Positions 34,994 through 43,215 of a stretch of DNA of 64,000 bases are shown here, piece after piece. Positions within the stretch are counted from its first letter, which is position 1. Every line of letters begins with the position of its first letter. Source of the stretch: CAIXOA01 sp041653635 (lineage in GTDB: Archaea; Micrarchaeota; Micrarchaeia; Anstonellales; Bilamarchaeaceae); contig JBAZFC010000001.1 of NCBI GenBank assembly GCA_041653635.1, positions 930,001-994,000 of the forward strand, given 5' to 3'. Under the pieces are notes generated by a model. The model was given only the letters and a program-made list of their open reading frames with translations. It was not told where the DNA came from and made no database searches. Made by a program: the position numbers and the translations under genes.

Positions 34994-35076
34994 GATGGTT
35001 TGAAACGACCGCGCAGGCCTGCGCGGCGTAGGTGCCGAATGGCCACTGTGGCCTTCGGCACTCGCTTCGAACCATC
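34994..35076. repeat. 83-bp three-way-junction palindrome
   Basis: A 15-bp outer stem (34994-35008 with 35062-35076; one wobble and one mismatch as + strand RNA) encloses two hairpins. One is a perfect 18-bp palindrome, CCGCGCAGG/CCTGCGCGG (35009-35026). The other is a 14-bp stem with one bulge (35032-35046 with 35048-35061). It sits one base from the glycosyltransferase stop codon and ahead of korA. A terminator does not need this branching; an inserted element or structured RNA is possible. Confidence 0.7.
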
Positions 35077-35077
35077 A

Positions 35078-35791
35078 TCAGCGGATGGGCTCGTATTTGG
35101 AATGGCTCTTGCCCGTGAAATGGTACTTGAAGAAATTGCTCCCGTGGTAGAGGAGGTATTTGGGGTAGCCCCATTCCCTCACCCTGCGCATGGAGATGAA
35201 GACCGGGGCGTCCTTCACGAACTTGAACTTCCCGTATTTCCTCGCCTTCTTTATGAGATAAGTGTCCTCTGCCGTGACCATGTCGGTGTCAAAGCCGCCT
35301 ATCTTCCGGAATATGTCCGCCCTTATCGCCATGTTGTCCGCGACCACGTAAGGGATTCCCAGCTTGGACAGGCCAGTCGCGGCGGGGGTGAGGAGCCCAT
35401 TTGCGAAGGCATGCTCAAGGAGGTTTCCGTCCTTCGGGATTACCGGCCCCCCGGATGCGATGCAATTGCCCCTGCGTATCGGCTCAACCAGCTTCGCGAG
35501 CCACCCCGGCTTCACGTGCACGTCCGCGGACGAGCTTACGATTATCCTTCCGCGCGCCTCCATGAAGCCCTTCTGCCTTCCCGCGGCTATGGTGCGCTTC
35601 GGCTCAAAGACCACCCGCGCCCCCATTTCCATTGCGATTTTTGCCGTGGAATCGGTGGAATTGCCGTCCGACACTATCACTTCGTAATCAAAATCCGCCT
35701 TCTGGGAAAAAAGCCCTTCCAGCGCCCTGCGTATGTATTTCTGCTCGTTGTAGGTGGGCACCACTATGGAAACCTCTGGCTTCACGACCAT
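35078..35791 (-). CDS. Family 2 glycosyltransferase
   Basis: 237 residues from the ATG at 35789-35791. The GT-A fold is evident: VSIVVPTYNEQKYIRRAL (nucleotide-sugar binding), SDGNSTDSTAKIA, then SSADVHVKPGW (an SADV stretch where GT2 enzymes carry the DxD-type metal site) and a GGFDTDMVTAEDTYL acceptor-site region. It probably adds a sugar to a lipid or protein glycan at the cytoplasmic membrane face; no membrane helix is present. Its stop is next to the branched palindrome. Confidence 0.85.
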   Translation of the reverse strand: MVVKPEVSIVVPTYNEQKYIRRALEGLFSQKADFDYEVIVSDGNSTDSTAKIAMEMGARVVFEPKRTIAAGRQKGFMEARGRIIVSSSADVHVKPGWLAKLVEPIRRGNCIASGGPVIPKDGNLLEHAFANGLLTPAATGLSKLGIPYVVADNMAIRADIFRKIGGFDTDMVTAEDTYLIKKARKYGKFKFVKDAPVFISMRRVREWGYPKYLLYHGSNFFKYHFTGKSHSKYEPIR

Positions 35792-35826
35792 CAAATCACA
35801 ATCAGTTGCGCACTTTAAATAAGTTA

Positions 35827-36924
35827 TTATGCGGGCTTCATCTTCCCCTGGAGGTACGCCATACCCTCTTCTGCGCTGGTTGCAAGCGCCTCAAACAGCT
35901 CCAGCGGCTCAAAGAGGGTAGCCTTCCCGTCCATCTTGCTCCGCATCCTCGCCTCGCCCATGTCGCGCATGGACAATTTCTTTTCGCGCATCTCCCTTAT
36001 CGCCTTCAGGTCTGCGCGGAAGGTGTGCTCGTTCAGGTGGTTGTCCAGGAAGAGGCGGCCGTCCCCCGCAACCACCACGTCGGACGCGCGGATGCCCCTT
36101 TCCAAAGTCCCTTTGAGGATTATGCGTATGATTGCATCCGGATTTTCCCTGCGCAGGCGTGTGGAGAGTTCCGCCGCCCTCGCCTGCACCTCGTTCAGCT
36201 TTGCATCCCTGAACTCCAGTTCCTCCAAAAGGAATTTCCTGCAGGGGATTGGAATGAACTCGTGCTTCTTCGCATTAGTATCATAGAGATAATAGCCGCG
36301 TGGGTTCGTTTCTTCCTTAGTGAGCTGGGTGATTACGGTGGAGCCGGGGATGAGGAAGCCCGGCACTTCCTTCCTTGCGTGGATGTGTCCGTTGAGCACC
36401 AAATCAAAGCCGAGCCGCCCCACGTCGTCTATGCTGAGGAGGTTTTCCCCGAAGACGAATTCGGAAACGGACTGGTGGAGCATGAGGATTGAGAAATGCG
36501 CTGGGGGGATTTGGATTTTTTCCTTCAATCTTTCCAAACCTGTTTTCGCCAAATCGTCCGGGACGTTCCCCATGCCCGCGATGAATATCTTTTCTCCGTT
36601 TTTTTCAAAAATTGCCGAAGAAAAATTGAGGTGGTTTATTGCGCCCGCCTTTTCCAGCAATCCCACGGGATTCAAGGCGCCCTTGCTCCTGCGCTCATGG
36701 TTTCCGTGGATTGCATATATAGGTTTCTTTATGGAGCGGAAGAAGGAGATGGTGCGCCCCAGGATTTGGAGGGAGGGGACGCGCGTGTCGTAGAGGTCGC
36801 CCAGGAACAGGATTACATCGGCTTTTTCATCCGCATCCCGGAAAGCCGCTTCCGCCTGCGTGAAGCTGTCCTCGTAGAATCTTGGATAACCCACGTGCGT
36901 GTCTGCGATGACTGCTATTTTCAC
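35827..36924 (-). CDS. mre11: Mre11-type DNA repair exonuclease
   Basis: 365 residues with a GTG start at 36922-36924. Metallophosphoesterase motifs: IADTHVG (Asp, His), LFLGDLYDTR (Asp), IHGNHERR (Asn, His) and LNGHIHAR (paired His). This is the SbcD/Mre11 pattern, a Mn-dependent nuclease for double-strand break processing. Rad50, its usual partner, is not adjacent. The C-terminal 150 residues are the helical capping and Rad50-binding part. Confidence 0.88.
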   Translation of the reverse strand: MKIAVIADTHVGYPRFYEDSFTQAEAAFRDADEKADVILFLGDLYDTRVPSLQILGRTISFFRSIKKPIYAIHGNHERRSKGALNPVGLLEKAGAINHLNFSSAIFEKNGEKIFIAGMGNVPDDLAKTGLERLKEKIQIPPAHFSILMLHQSVSEFVFGENLLSIDDVGRLGFDLVLNGHIHARKEVPGFLIPGSTVITQLTKEETNPRGYYLYDTNAKKHEFIPIPCRKFLLEELEFRDAKLNEVQARAAELSTRLRRENPDAIIRIILKGTLERGIRASDVVVAGDGRLFLDNHLNEHTFRADLKAIREMREKKLSMRDMGEARMRSKMDGKATLFEPLELFEALATSAEEGMAYLQGKMKPA

Positions 36925-36989
36925 GCATTAGATTAGGCGGGAAAGGAATTAGAGGGTTTGGGAAGGAGGGAATAAATGCCTATTCCCAA

Positions 36990-38138
36990 TCAGAGGAGCG
37001 CGATTACCCTGTCTATTGCCCCTTCAACCGAACCCATGGATTTCTGCGAAATCCTTCCGCGCAGGATTCCTTCCAGCACCACGCTCAGCATGCCTTCCTG
37101 GGCCACCCTTGTGGATAAGCCCTGGTCGCTCATGAATTGCTGGAAGTCATACTTGGGGTTTATGCCGGGCAGGTAGTGAACCACCGGCCTGCCGCATATC
37201 TTCGCAGTAATCAACGGATTGTTGAACGTGCCCACCACCAGGTCGGCTGCATGCAGCAGCTGCTCCATCGTATAATCGTTTTGCGGCTCGCTACCCCTCG
37301 CACTAACCGGGTTGTGCAGGACCTTCCTTATGCCGGGTGTCTCGCAATTGAAGGCGCCCGCGGCATCCTGGTTCCTGAACGGGTGCGGCCGGACTATCAC
37401 GTTTATCGCCATGCCGGTTGTGCGCGCAAGCTCATCAACCGCCCTCAGGAAGGATTGGAGCACGCTTGTTTCCGTAAAGCCCATATCCGGGTAATCGGAC
37501 ATGGAATCGCTCATGAACACGACTATTTTGCCGGACTTGCCCAAAGGCGAGAAGACCGGCTTCGCGAGGAGGGCTTCCCTCGTAGCCGGGGAAAGCCTTG
37601 CGAACTCTGCCGCGACCTTCTCAAAGTAGGGATTGCCCGTAACCCTCAGCGTTTCGGGCTGGAAGCCCAGCCCAAGCATGATTTTCTCCTGGTAAGCGTC
37701 CAGGACGGTGATTATGCGCGGTGTCCTTGCGAGCGGGGCGGCTATTGCTGATAACGGCGTGGGGGAAGATACATCAAGGTCGCTGAACCTCTGGACCTCG
37801 TTTCCCCATGTGTCCATTACTGCAACGGTCTTTGCCCCAGCCTCCCTTCCGGCCTGCCAAAGGAGTTGCTCAAGGGTGCGCGGGTGGTCCTTGTCCTGCA
37901 CCTGGGTCCCGGTCAGGATTGCAGTGGGCTTGTATCTTGCCACGATTTCCCTGCATCCTTTTATGGAAACTGCTGCAAGCACATCTGCTGCCTTGAAATC
38001 GCGGGCGTTTTTCTCCGCCGCGCCATGAAGCAGGACTCTGCATTGGATGCCCTTGTCCGAGAGGCGGTTCGCAACCGGTGCGACTGCCTCGGCGCCGCCG
38101 TTCATTGAAGCTGCAATCAGAATTCTTTTGTTGGCCAT
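36990..38138 (-). CDS. GT-B-like glycosyltransferase, unknown donor
   Basis: 382 residues with two Rossmann-like halves: ILIAASMNGGAEAVAPVANRL at the start and IVVFMSDSMSDYPD then VIVRPHPFRN and AADLVVGTFNNPLITAKICGRPVVHY in the second half. RPHP and the HAADLVVGTFN-type loop are seen in GT-B enzymes and UDP-GlcNAc 2-epimerase relatives. No signal peptide. It lies near a GT2 gene and surface lipoproteins, so glycan assembly is a reasonable role. Confidence 0.6.
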   Translation of the reverse strand: MANKRILIAASMNGGAEAVAPVANRLSDKGIQCRVLLHGAAEKNARDFKAADVLAAVSIKGCREIVARYKPTAILTGTQVQDKDHPRTLEQLLWQAGREAGAKTVAVMDTWGNEVQRFSDLDVSSPTPLSAIAAPLARTPRIITVLDAYQEKIMLGLGFQPETLRVTGNPYFEKVAAEFARLSPATREALLAKPVFSPLGKSGKIVVFMSDSMSDYPDMGFTETSVLQSFLRAVDELARTTGMAINVIVRPHPFRNQDAAGAFNCETPGIRKVLHNPVSARGSEPQNDYTMEQLLHAADLVVGTFNNPLITAKICGRPVVHYLPGINPKYDFQQFMSDQGLSTRVAQEGMLSVVLEGILRGRISQKSMGSVEGAIDRVIALL

Positions 38139-38172
38139 GGGTAATTGATGGTAGGAAATGTTTATAAATGGG

Positions 38173-39204
38173 TTACTCCCACCATTGCCCTATGAAATAT
38201 ATTTTGGAATCGTCTTCCGAAAAGATGGGCGAGTGGCAGAGGAAGCCGGGCGGGAAATAATCGGGGGTGATGTCACGGTTTCCCGCCCCGTCCGAATTTA
38301 TCATGTATATATGGTATTTACCTTCCTCACCGATTGCCGCAACCACATAAACCAATTCATTTCCCGAATGGGACCAGCTCGCCAGGCCCTGCGAATAGCC
38401 CGTATCTGTGAGGCGGGTTTCGCCGCTCCCGTCCGCGTTTATTATGAAAAGATTGTAGGAGCCGTGGGTTGTGTTCGGATTTTCAAGGCGCTCGAAAACT
38501 ATTTTCGTTCCGTCCGCATTGAGGCGCGGGTCGTAGTCCCCTATGGGGAGGTTTGCGGTCCCCCACGTTCCTGCATTTGCCGGATTGGTTATCTGGATGG
38601 GAGAAGTTCCGTCCGCATATATTGCCCATATCTTGAAGCCGGAAGTGAAAACTATCTTATTTCCCGCCCAATCCACGTCAGCATCGTGGGTGCCGGAATC
38701 ATGGAGCAAATCCGGGTTGGAGCCATCTGCGGCCATAACATAAAGGTCAAGGTCGCTTCCCCTAAAGGAAAGGAAAACGATTTCTGTGCCGTCCGGGGAC
38801 CATGCGGGGTACAAATCCCAGTAGGGATTGGAGGTGATTCTCTGGAGGTTTGTGCCGTCCGAATTTATGGTGAATATTTCGGAATTTTCGTTTGCGTTTC
38901 CACCAGTTTTCTTGGCGAAGACAAACCGGTTCCCGGCTGGATTGAGCCGAAGCGCCGAGGAGTACATCTCCTCATCAGTGCTGTAGATGAGCTGCACATC
39001 TTCCGTAGCCAAATCTAGGGAATAGATGCCCCATTCCCCTTCGTGCGGGACTGTTTGCGCCGGGGGCTGTGGAGGTGCGGATGCTGGCGGCTGTGGCTGG
39101 GAAGATGGAATGGAAGCGGGCGGGCTGGATGCAGGTGGCTGGCCGGTGCAGCCCGCGGAAATCAATAGCATTATCAGCAAAACGGTGATTGCATAATTTT
39201 TCAT
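38173..39204 (-). CDS. TolB-like beta-propeller lipoprotein
   Basis: 343 residues from the ATG at 39202-39204. Lipoprotein signal LLIMLLISAGC, then a Pro/Ser/Ala/Gln linker of about 35 residues and a six-to-seven bladed propeller of PD40 repeats (PAWSPDGTEIVFLSFRG, DPRLNADGTKIVFERLE, ASWSHSGNELVYVVA). Extracellular, lipid-anchored; such propellers bind partner proteins or glycans. Enzyme activity is not indicated. Confidence 0.8.
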   Translation of the reverse strand: MKNYAITVLLIMLLISAGCTGQPPASSPPASIPSSQPQPPASAPPQPPAQTVPHEGEWGIYSLDLATEDVQLIYSTDEEMYSSALRLNPAGNRFVFAKKTGGNANENSEIFTINSDGTNLQRITSNPYWDLYPAWSPDGTEIVFLSFRGSDLDLYVMAADGSNPDLLHDSGTHDADVDWAGNKIVFTSGFKIWAIYADGTSPIQITNPANAGTWGTANLPIGDYDPRLNADGTKIVFERLENPNTTHGSYNLFIINADGSGETRLTDTGYSQGLASWSHSGNELVYVVAAIGEEGKYHIYMINSDGAGNRDITPDYFPPGFLCHSPIFSEDDSKIYFIGQWWE

Positions 39205-39316
39205 GGACGGATTTGGACAAACAGGAATAAAAAGCGTAAGGAGTGCGGGCAAAGAGTTTCAAAGAGAAGTGGGGGGAGGGTCAGAATGACGTCTAAAAAT
39301 GGGGAGGTTTGGCCGA

Positions 39317-39361
39317 CAGCCCGATATATGGGCTGGAGGGCAAAGGGGGTTGTTACCCCCT
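39317..39361 (+). terminator. Hairpin pair and terminator beside the island boundary
   Basis: CAGCCC/GGGCTG (39317-39335) and AGGGGGT/ACCCCCT (39344-39361), the latter followed by CCGCGTTTTT. The last hairpin plus T-run looks like a factor-independent terminator, 14 bases outside the attachment repeat. Confidence 0.45.
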
Positions 39362-39375
39362 CCGCGTTTTTGACA

Positions 39376-39405
39376 ATGGGCCCACGGAGATTTGAACTCC
39401 GGACC
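39376..39405 (-). repeat. Left attachment repeat (orphan tRNA-Ile 3' end)
   Basis: 30 bases identical to the T arm and 3' acceptor strand of tRNA-Ile at 49757-49786, but the sequence after 39405 diverges, so no tRNA can form here. This is the expected footprint of integration at a tRNA 3' end. Confidence 0.88.
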
Positions 39406-39523
39406 AGACGCTTGCATTTCACTCATTCCACGAAGTGAAGACGTTGGGTTTCCCGTTCCGGGTTTTCAGTTTCCGGCATGTGGTGAAGCACACTCACTTC
39501 CGGCAAGGCAGATTTCAAGGGAA

Positions 39524-40327
39524 TTGACAAGGAATTGGCCTCAAATCAAGGAGCAGGTTCTTTTCCTTGGGCGGCATCTCACCAAGTGGAACCTGGTAAA
39601 GACGATTGGAATACTCTCCGAGGCGCGCAAGAGCCGCTTTTTGCGCAGGAAAACGCCAAAATACGGCTCAATGAACAAGGGCTTTACGGAAGAGGAATTG
39701 GAAGCCTTTTTCAGCGTTATAGATGAGCCGAAGGCGCACCTTCTCTTCTCCTTTCAGGCGATTCTAGGGCTTCGCATAGGGGAGGCCATAAGGGTTAATG
39801 TGAATGACATAAACCTGCGCAGCCGCGAGCTGCGCATCTTTACGGAGAAAAGCAAGAAGACGGACTACCTCTTGATTCCTGAGAAACTCTTTGACGCCAT
39901 CCTTCGCTACATCGGCTCTTATGAAGAGGATATTGCCAAGGCGGATGGCTTCCTTTTCTTCTCCTTTACGAATGGAAGGAGGACCGAAACAACGGAGCCG
40001 CACATCACTTCCGAAACCGCAAGGAAGATGTTCGTGCAATACGCGAGGAAGGCCAAGCTGGACCAAGTCTATGGGTACAGCGTTGGAAGCAGCCCAAAAT
40101 CCCTGTATAGATTGAGCACCCACAGCCTGCGGCATCACGCAATTACCAATTTCTGCAGGAAGAACGGGGGAAACGTGGTCCTTGCCTCCAAGTTTGCGCG
40201 GCATACCGACCTGCAGACCACGATGGTTTACGTGCACACCGCGAAGAACGAGCTTTACGAAAGCATAGAGAGGGCGAACAACGATGAGCTACTGGAGAAA
40301 GTGAGGAAGATGCAGGAGGGGGTTTGA
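39524..40327 (+). CDS. Tyrosine recombinase / integrase
   Basis: About 267 residues if translation starts at the TTG at 39524; an ATG at 39671 would give 218 and lose the core-binding region. The catalytic domain is complete: Arg in LGLRIGEAIR, HSLRHHAIT (HxxR), FARHTDLQTT (His) and MVYVHT (nucleophile Tyr). The N-terminal part (WNLVKTIGILSEARKSRFLRR) resembles a shortened core-binding domain. The frame stays open upstream into the attachment repeat, so the N-terminus may have been trimmed or altered by integration. It presumably cuts and joins at the tRNA-Ile 30-mer. Confidence 0.82.
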   Translation: MTRNWPQIKEQVLFLGRHLTKWNLVKTIGILSEARKSRFLRRKTPKYGSMNKGFTEEELEAFFSVIDEPKAHLLFSFQAILGLRIGEAIRVNVNDINLRSRELRIFTEKSKKTDYLLIPEKLFDAILRYIGSYEEDIAKADGFLFFSFTNGRRTETTEPHITSETARKMFVQYARKAKLDQVYGYSVGSSPKSLYRLSTHSLRHHAITNFCRKNGGNVVLASKFARHTDLQTTMVYVHTAKNELYESIERANNDELLEKVRKMQEGV

Positions 40328-40371
40328 ATGGGTTAAAAAGCTGATAGTTGCTTACAATAGATGGTGCAATT

Positions 40372-41004
40372 ATGCCAAGGTTAAAGGTTCATTATGCCAT
40401 CAGCAAAAAGCGGACTGGAAAGAGTTATGAAAATCTGCACAGATGGATTGATGAGAACAAAGAAGATTGTGGCGTGAACCACCGGTCTAAGAACCATGCT
40501 TATATTGATGAGAGCAGAAGATATGTTTTTCAGAATTTTGGCGGAGGAGAAGCTGTTAGCGAATGGCTTTTCCATATTGTTCTGGATAGCCTTGATACTT
40601 ATTACAAGAACCAGAGAGATTTCACCAGGAAGGACAAGAATTTCATGAAATTTGGGTTCGCCAAGAATGGGTTCATCTTCTTTGAAGATAAGTTCATTGA
40701 TGACAAGAAAGATGAGAATATTTGGTTGGATGAGTTTGAAGAGTATGACAAAGGCGATCTTGACCTGCTTTCTGCGATAGGCGAGGCTATTTTTGGGAAG
40801 GGCGACGAACCAGGCTATTGCATCAGATGCAAGGCGGAGATAGATTACAAGCCCGAACGCCCTTATTGCAAGGATTGCTACGATAAATGGAAGAAGTTTG
40901 GAAATAAGGAATACCGCGAGAAGTACTGCCACTCTTGCGGAGAGCCGTGCAAATCCGCGCTAGTGGAGCCGCTTTGCGAAGAATGCGAAAAGGAAGAAGG
41001 TTAG
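40372..41004 (+). CDS. Double zinc-ribbon protein of unknown function
   Basis: 210 residues. Residues 1-145 are a novel domain with several His, Tyr and Trp (LHRWIDENK, SEWLFHIVLDSLDTYY). The end holds two ribbons: C150, C153, C166, C169 and C186, C189, C202, C205. The same double-ribbon tail is found on assorted nuclease-like proteins in bacteria and archaea. It ends with TAG and the frame continues directly into the HEPN gene (GTG at 41008), so the two are coupled and may form one module. Confidence 0.55.
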   Translation: MPRLKVHYAISKKRTGKSYENLHRWIDENKEDCGVNHRSKNHAYIDESRRYVFQNFGGGEAVSEWLFHIVLDSLDTYYKNQRDFTRKDKNFMKFGFAKNGFIFFEDKFIDDKKDENIWLDEFEEYDKGDLDLLSAIGEAIFGKGDEPGYCIRCKAEIDYKPERPYCKDCYDKWKKFGNKEYREKYCHSCGEPCKSALVEPLCEECEKEEG

Positions 41005-41007
41005 CCT

Positions 41008-41238
41008 GTGGAGAATAAGGATGTTTTAGACTGGTTGAATGCTGCCGAAATAGATGTGCATTCAGCCAGGATATTATTACGAGAAGGACTATACTCGGCA
41101 GCAGTTTTTCATACTCAGCAAGCATACGAAAAGGTGTACAAAGGATGCTGGATCTATGCCAAACATGAACCAGAATCGTTAAAGAGGTGGTTTGGGCACC
41201 TCAATATCAACGAGAATATATTCGATAAAATGAAATAG
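41008..41238 (+). CDS. HEPN-domain protein, N-terminal half (before in-frame UAG)
   Basis: 76 residues from a GTG. WLNAAEIDVHSARILLREGLY and AVFHTQQAYEKVYKG form the first two helices of a HEPN domain (the avf-QQAyEK pattern is diagnostic). It stops at TAG 41236-41238 while the same frame continues as the rest of the protein. HEPN proteins are often RNases in toxin-antitoxin and defence systems. Truncation here would remove the remaining helices, so the product alone is probably inactive unless UAG is read through or the halves assemble. Confidence 0.6.
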   Translation: MENKDVLDWLNAAEIDVHSARILLREGLYSAAVFHTQQAYEKVYKGCWIYAKHEPESLKRWFGHLNINENIFDKMK

Positions 41239-41253
41239 TCGGATAAAGAAAAC

Positions 41254-41652
41254 TTGAAAAAGTTTGGGGTAGAGAATTTTGAAGATTATAAAAAAGCAGT
41301 TAAAGCATTTGCTTTGGCAGATAATAAGGTTTACACATTCCTTTTGCCATTCTTCACGACGCTAATCAAAAATGATGAAATGAATGAAAAATCGATTTCG
41401 GATCTTAGGGATGCTTCTGAAATGATAGCTAGTAAGCATGGGCTAAAGAAGGGCTTCGGTTCCTTGTTAATAACTATTACTGGAATGGGTATGGTTGCGC
41501 CGCTGATTTCTGCACATTTTCATTTTGTAAGGTATCCGGACAGAGAATTAAAACCCACAGATTACAATGACAAGATGGGAATAATTCAAGTACTTCCGGA
41601 ACTATTATCCTTAGTTGAATATGCTTCGAATAAACTCAAGAAATATTCCTAA
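41254..41652 (+). CDS. C-terminal half of the split HEPN protein
   Basis: 132 residues from a TTG at 41254; the frame is open back to the TAG at 41236 (extra residues SDKEN). It continues helices expected after the HEPN core (FEDYKKAVKAFALADNKVY, SISDLRDASEMIASKHG). In frame with 41008-41238, giving a 214-position reading. No start signal is obvious, which favours readthrough or a recent nonsense mutation over a separate gene. Confidence 0.5.
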   Translation: MKKFGVENFEDYKKAVKAFALADNKVYTFLLPFFTTLIKNDEMNEKSISDLRDASEMIASKHGLKKGFGSLLITITGMGMVAPLISAHFHFVRYPDRELKPTDYNDKMGIIQVLPELLSLVEYASNKLKKYS

Positions 41653-43191
41653 TCAAGATTGGTATCGTATAAATTTGTTAAACTGATTAATGATCAACCC
41701 TTCCAAGTCTTCAGATATCGGATTAGAGCAGCTATTGTTTCTTATGAATTCACCAACATACTGCAATCCTAACGGAAGGACCGTTCTCCGGTAACATAAT
41801 ACTCCGCTTAGTAGTTTTCTGTCTTCATCAGTAAGACCCGCGCCTCTTTCCGTTGAATCACGAAACATAAATGAATCAATAAGCTCCTGAGTTTTGCCAC
41901 TAATCTTATATCCAAATTTTAGATTGCCAAAAAGATAATTTCTGATATGTTCTGCAATGAATGGTGTTCTGGTAGCATTCACTACAATAAGGAATGGGGT
42001 TCTTTGCTCACCAATCTTCTTTATTTTTTGTAGCTTTGGCACTATTTTCTGAGCTCTGTGTTGAGAATGTATCCAGCCGCCTCCAGCATAATCTAACATG
42101 TCACCTGAAGTAGGGTGTATTACTTCAATGTTTACTGTGCACTCTCCCGAAACTAATCTGCCGTCTATTATCCCTTTATACGGATAGGGTTCGTAACGAC
42201 CCACCCAACTAAGTTCTCTCAAAACAGTCATTTCACTAATTGTATCGTGAAGTTCATGATCATTCCTTGCTTTTAACAACCTCTTTCTTACCTCACTTGT
42301 CTTTCTAGACACTTGTAGTGACCTGATGTTACTTTCTAAATCACATAATTCAACTTCACGTTCATCGTGCAGATAGAATAACAAAGGATGCTCGATTGGC
42401 CCATCTTTTAACATTCCACATAATTCTGGAAGAAATGAACTCAGAATATTATACTTAGACAAAGTTTTGTTAATTATTTCTTTATCATAATCCTTAGCAA
42501 TATCAAGACCCAGTAAATAGCGGATGTAATCTGAAAAGTCTCTCGCCCCATCTTTTCCGTAAGTCGCATCTTTAATGGATTTCACTTTAATCCCTTGCAG
42601 GGTTAAATCATCTACAAGCATTTGTTTCAATCCTTCTTTAGCCGCAGTTGCGCTAGCGCCTTGGTTGTACATCACTGGCAGGATGTTTAAGCAGAACTGA
42701 TGTATCGCCCATTTAAGGTCAGGTTTTGATAACCAACCACGTACGCACTTGACAAGCGGTAAAAGATTACTTTTACAAAAACCGGGCAATATCACCACAA
42801 TATCAATTATATTCCCCATCCCTTCCAGTACTTTAAAGAGTTCCGTAACCTCGTTATCTTGCAACGGTGATATAGAATCTGAGATATAGAAATTATCAAA
42901 GTGTGTGAAAGAGTGCTTTTTCAATATAGAAAAAAATAAGCCGAAACCAATCTTGCGATCTTGCTCGATTATTTCGCTCAAATGGCACGAAAACATAGGC
43001 GTTCCAATAATTTCATGATCTTCATAATTTGCTACGTGCATTATAATTTCTGCCTGTTCAGGCAAAGAAAGCTTTCTCATATTACCATATGTTATAACGG
43101 CATAAGCAAACTCCTTTGATGAAATTACCTCTTTTCTTAGCTCAGCGAATGGAGCCATGCTCCTAAAAAGTTTCTGTTGTCTTAGGTCCAT
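41653..43191 (-). CDS. Unknown protein paired with the type IIG enzyme
   Basis: 512 residues, no recognised family. The N-terminal 300 are mainly helical (HEAT-like, AYAVITYGNMRKLSLPEQAEII). The C-terminal 200 contain alternating strands and helices with an Asp in GIIDGRL and Glu in TVNIEVIHP, vaguely like a PD-(D/E)xK nuclease core but lacking the Lys. The gene follows the type IIG gene by 24 bases on the same strand; the shared strand and tight spacing suggest joint function (specificity, regulation or an extra nuclease). Base composition is AT-rich like the rest of the island. Confidence 0.5.
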   Translation of the reverse strand: MDLRQQKLFRSMAPFAELRKEVISSKEFAYAVITYGNMRKLSLPEQAEIIMHVANYEDHEIIGTPMFSCHLSEIIEQDRKIGFGLFFSILKKHSFTHFDNFYISDSISPLQDNEVTELFKVLEGMGNIIDIVVILPGFCKSNLLPLVKCVRGWLSKPDLKWAIHQFCLNILPVMYNQGASATAAKEGLKQMLVDDLTLQGIKVKSIKDATYGKDGARDFSDYIRYLLGLDIAKDYDKEIINKTLSKYNILSSFLPELCGMLKDGPIEHPLLFYLHDEREVELCDLESNIRSLQVSRKTSEVRKRLLKARNDHELHDTISEMTVLRELSWVGRYEPYPYKGIIDGRLVSGECTVNIEVIHPTSGDMLDYAGGGWIHSQHRAQKIVPKLQKIKKIGEQRTPFLIVVNATRTPFIAEHIRNYLFGNLKFGYKISGKTQELIDSFMFRDSTERGAGLTDEDRKLLSGVLCYRRTVLPLGLQYVGEFIRNNSCSNPISEDLEGLIINQFNKFIRYQS

Positions 43192-43215
43192 AAACGCGCC
43201 TTATCAACATGATCA

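Noticed and set aside
34994..35076. A tRNA-like gene (a GGTTCGAA stretch resembles a T loop)
   Set aside because: There is no acceptor stem, anticodon arm of correct size or conserved D loop; the fold is a simple three-way junction.
39376..39440. Second tRNA-Ile gene at the left island end
   Set aside because: Only the T arm and acceptor 3' strand are present; no anticodon or D arm can be built from the adjoining sequence.
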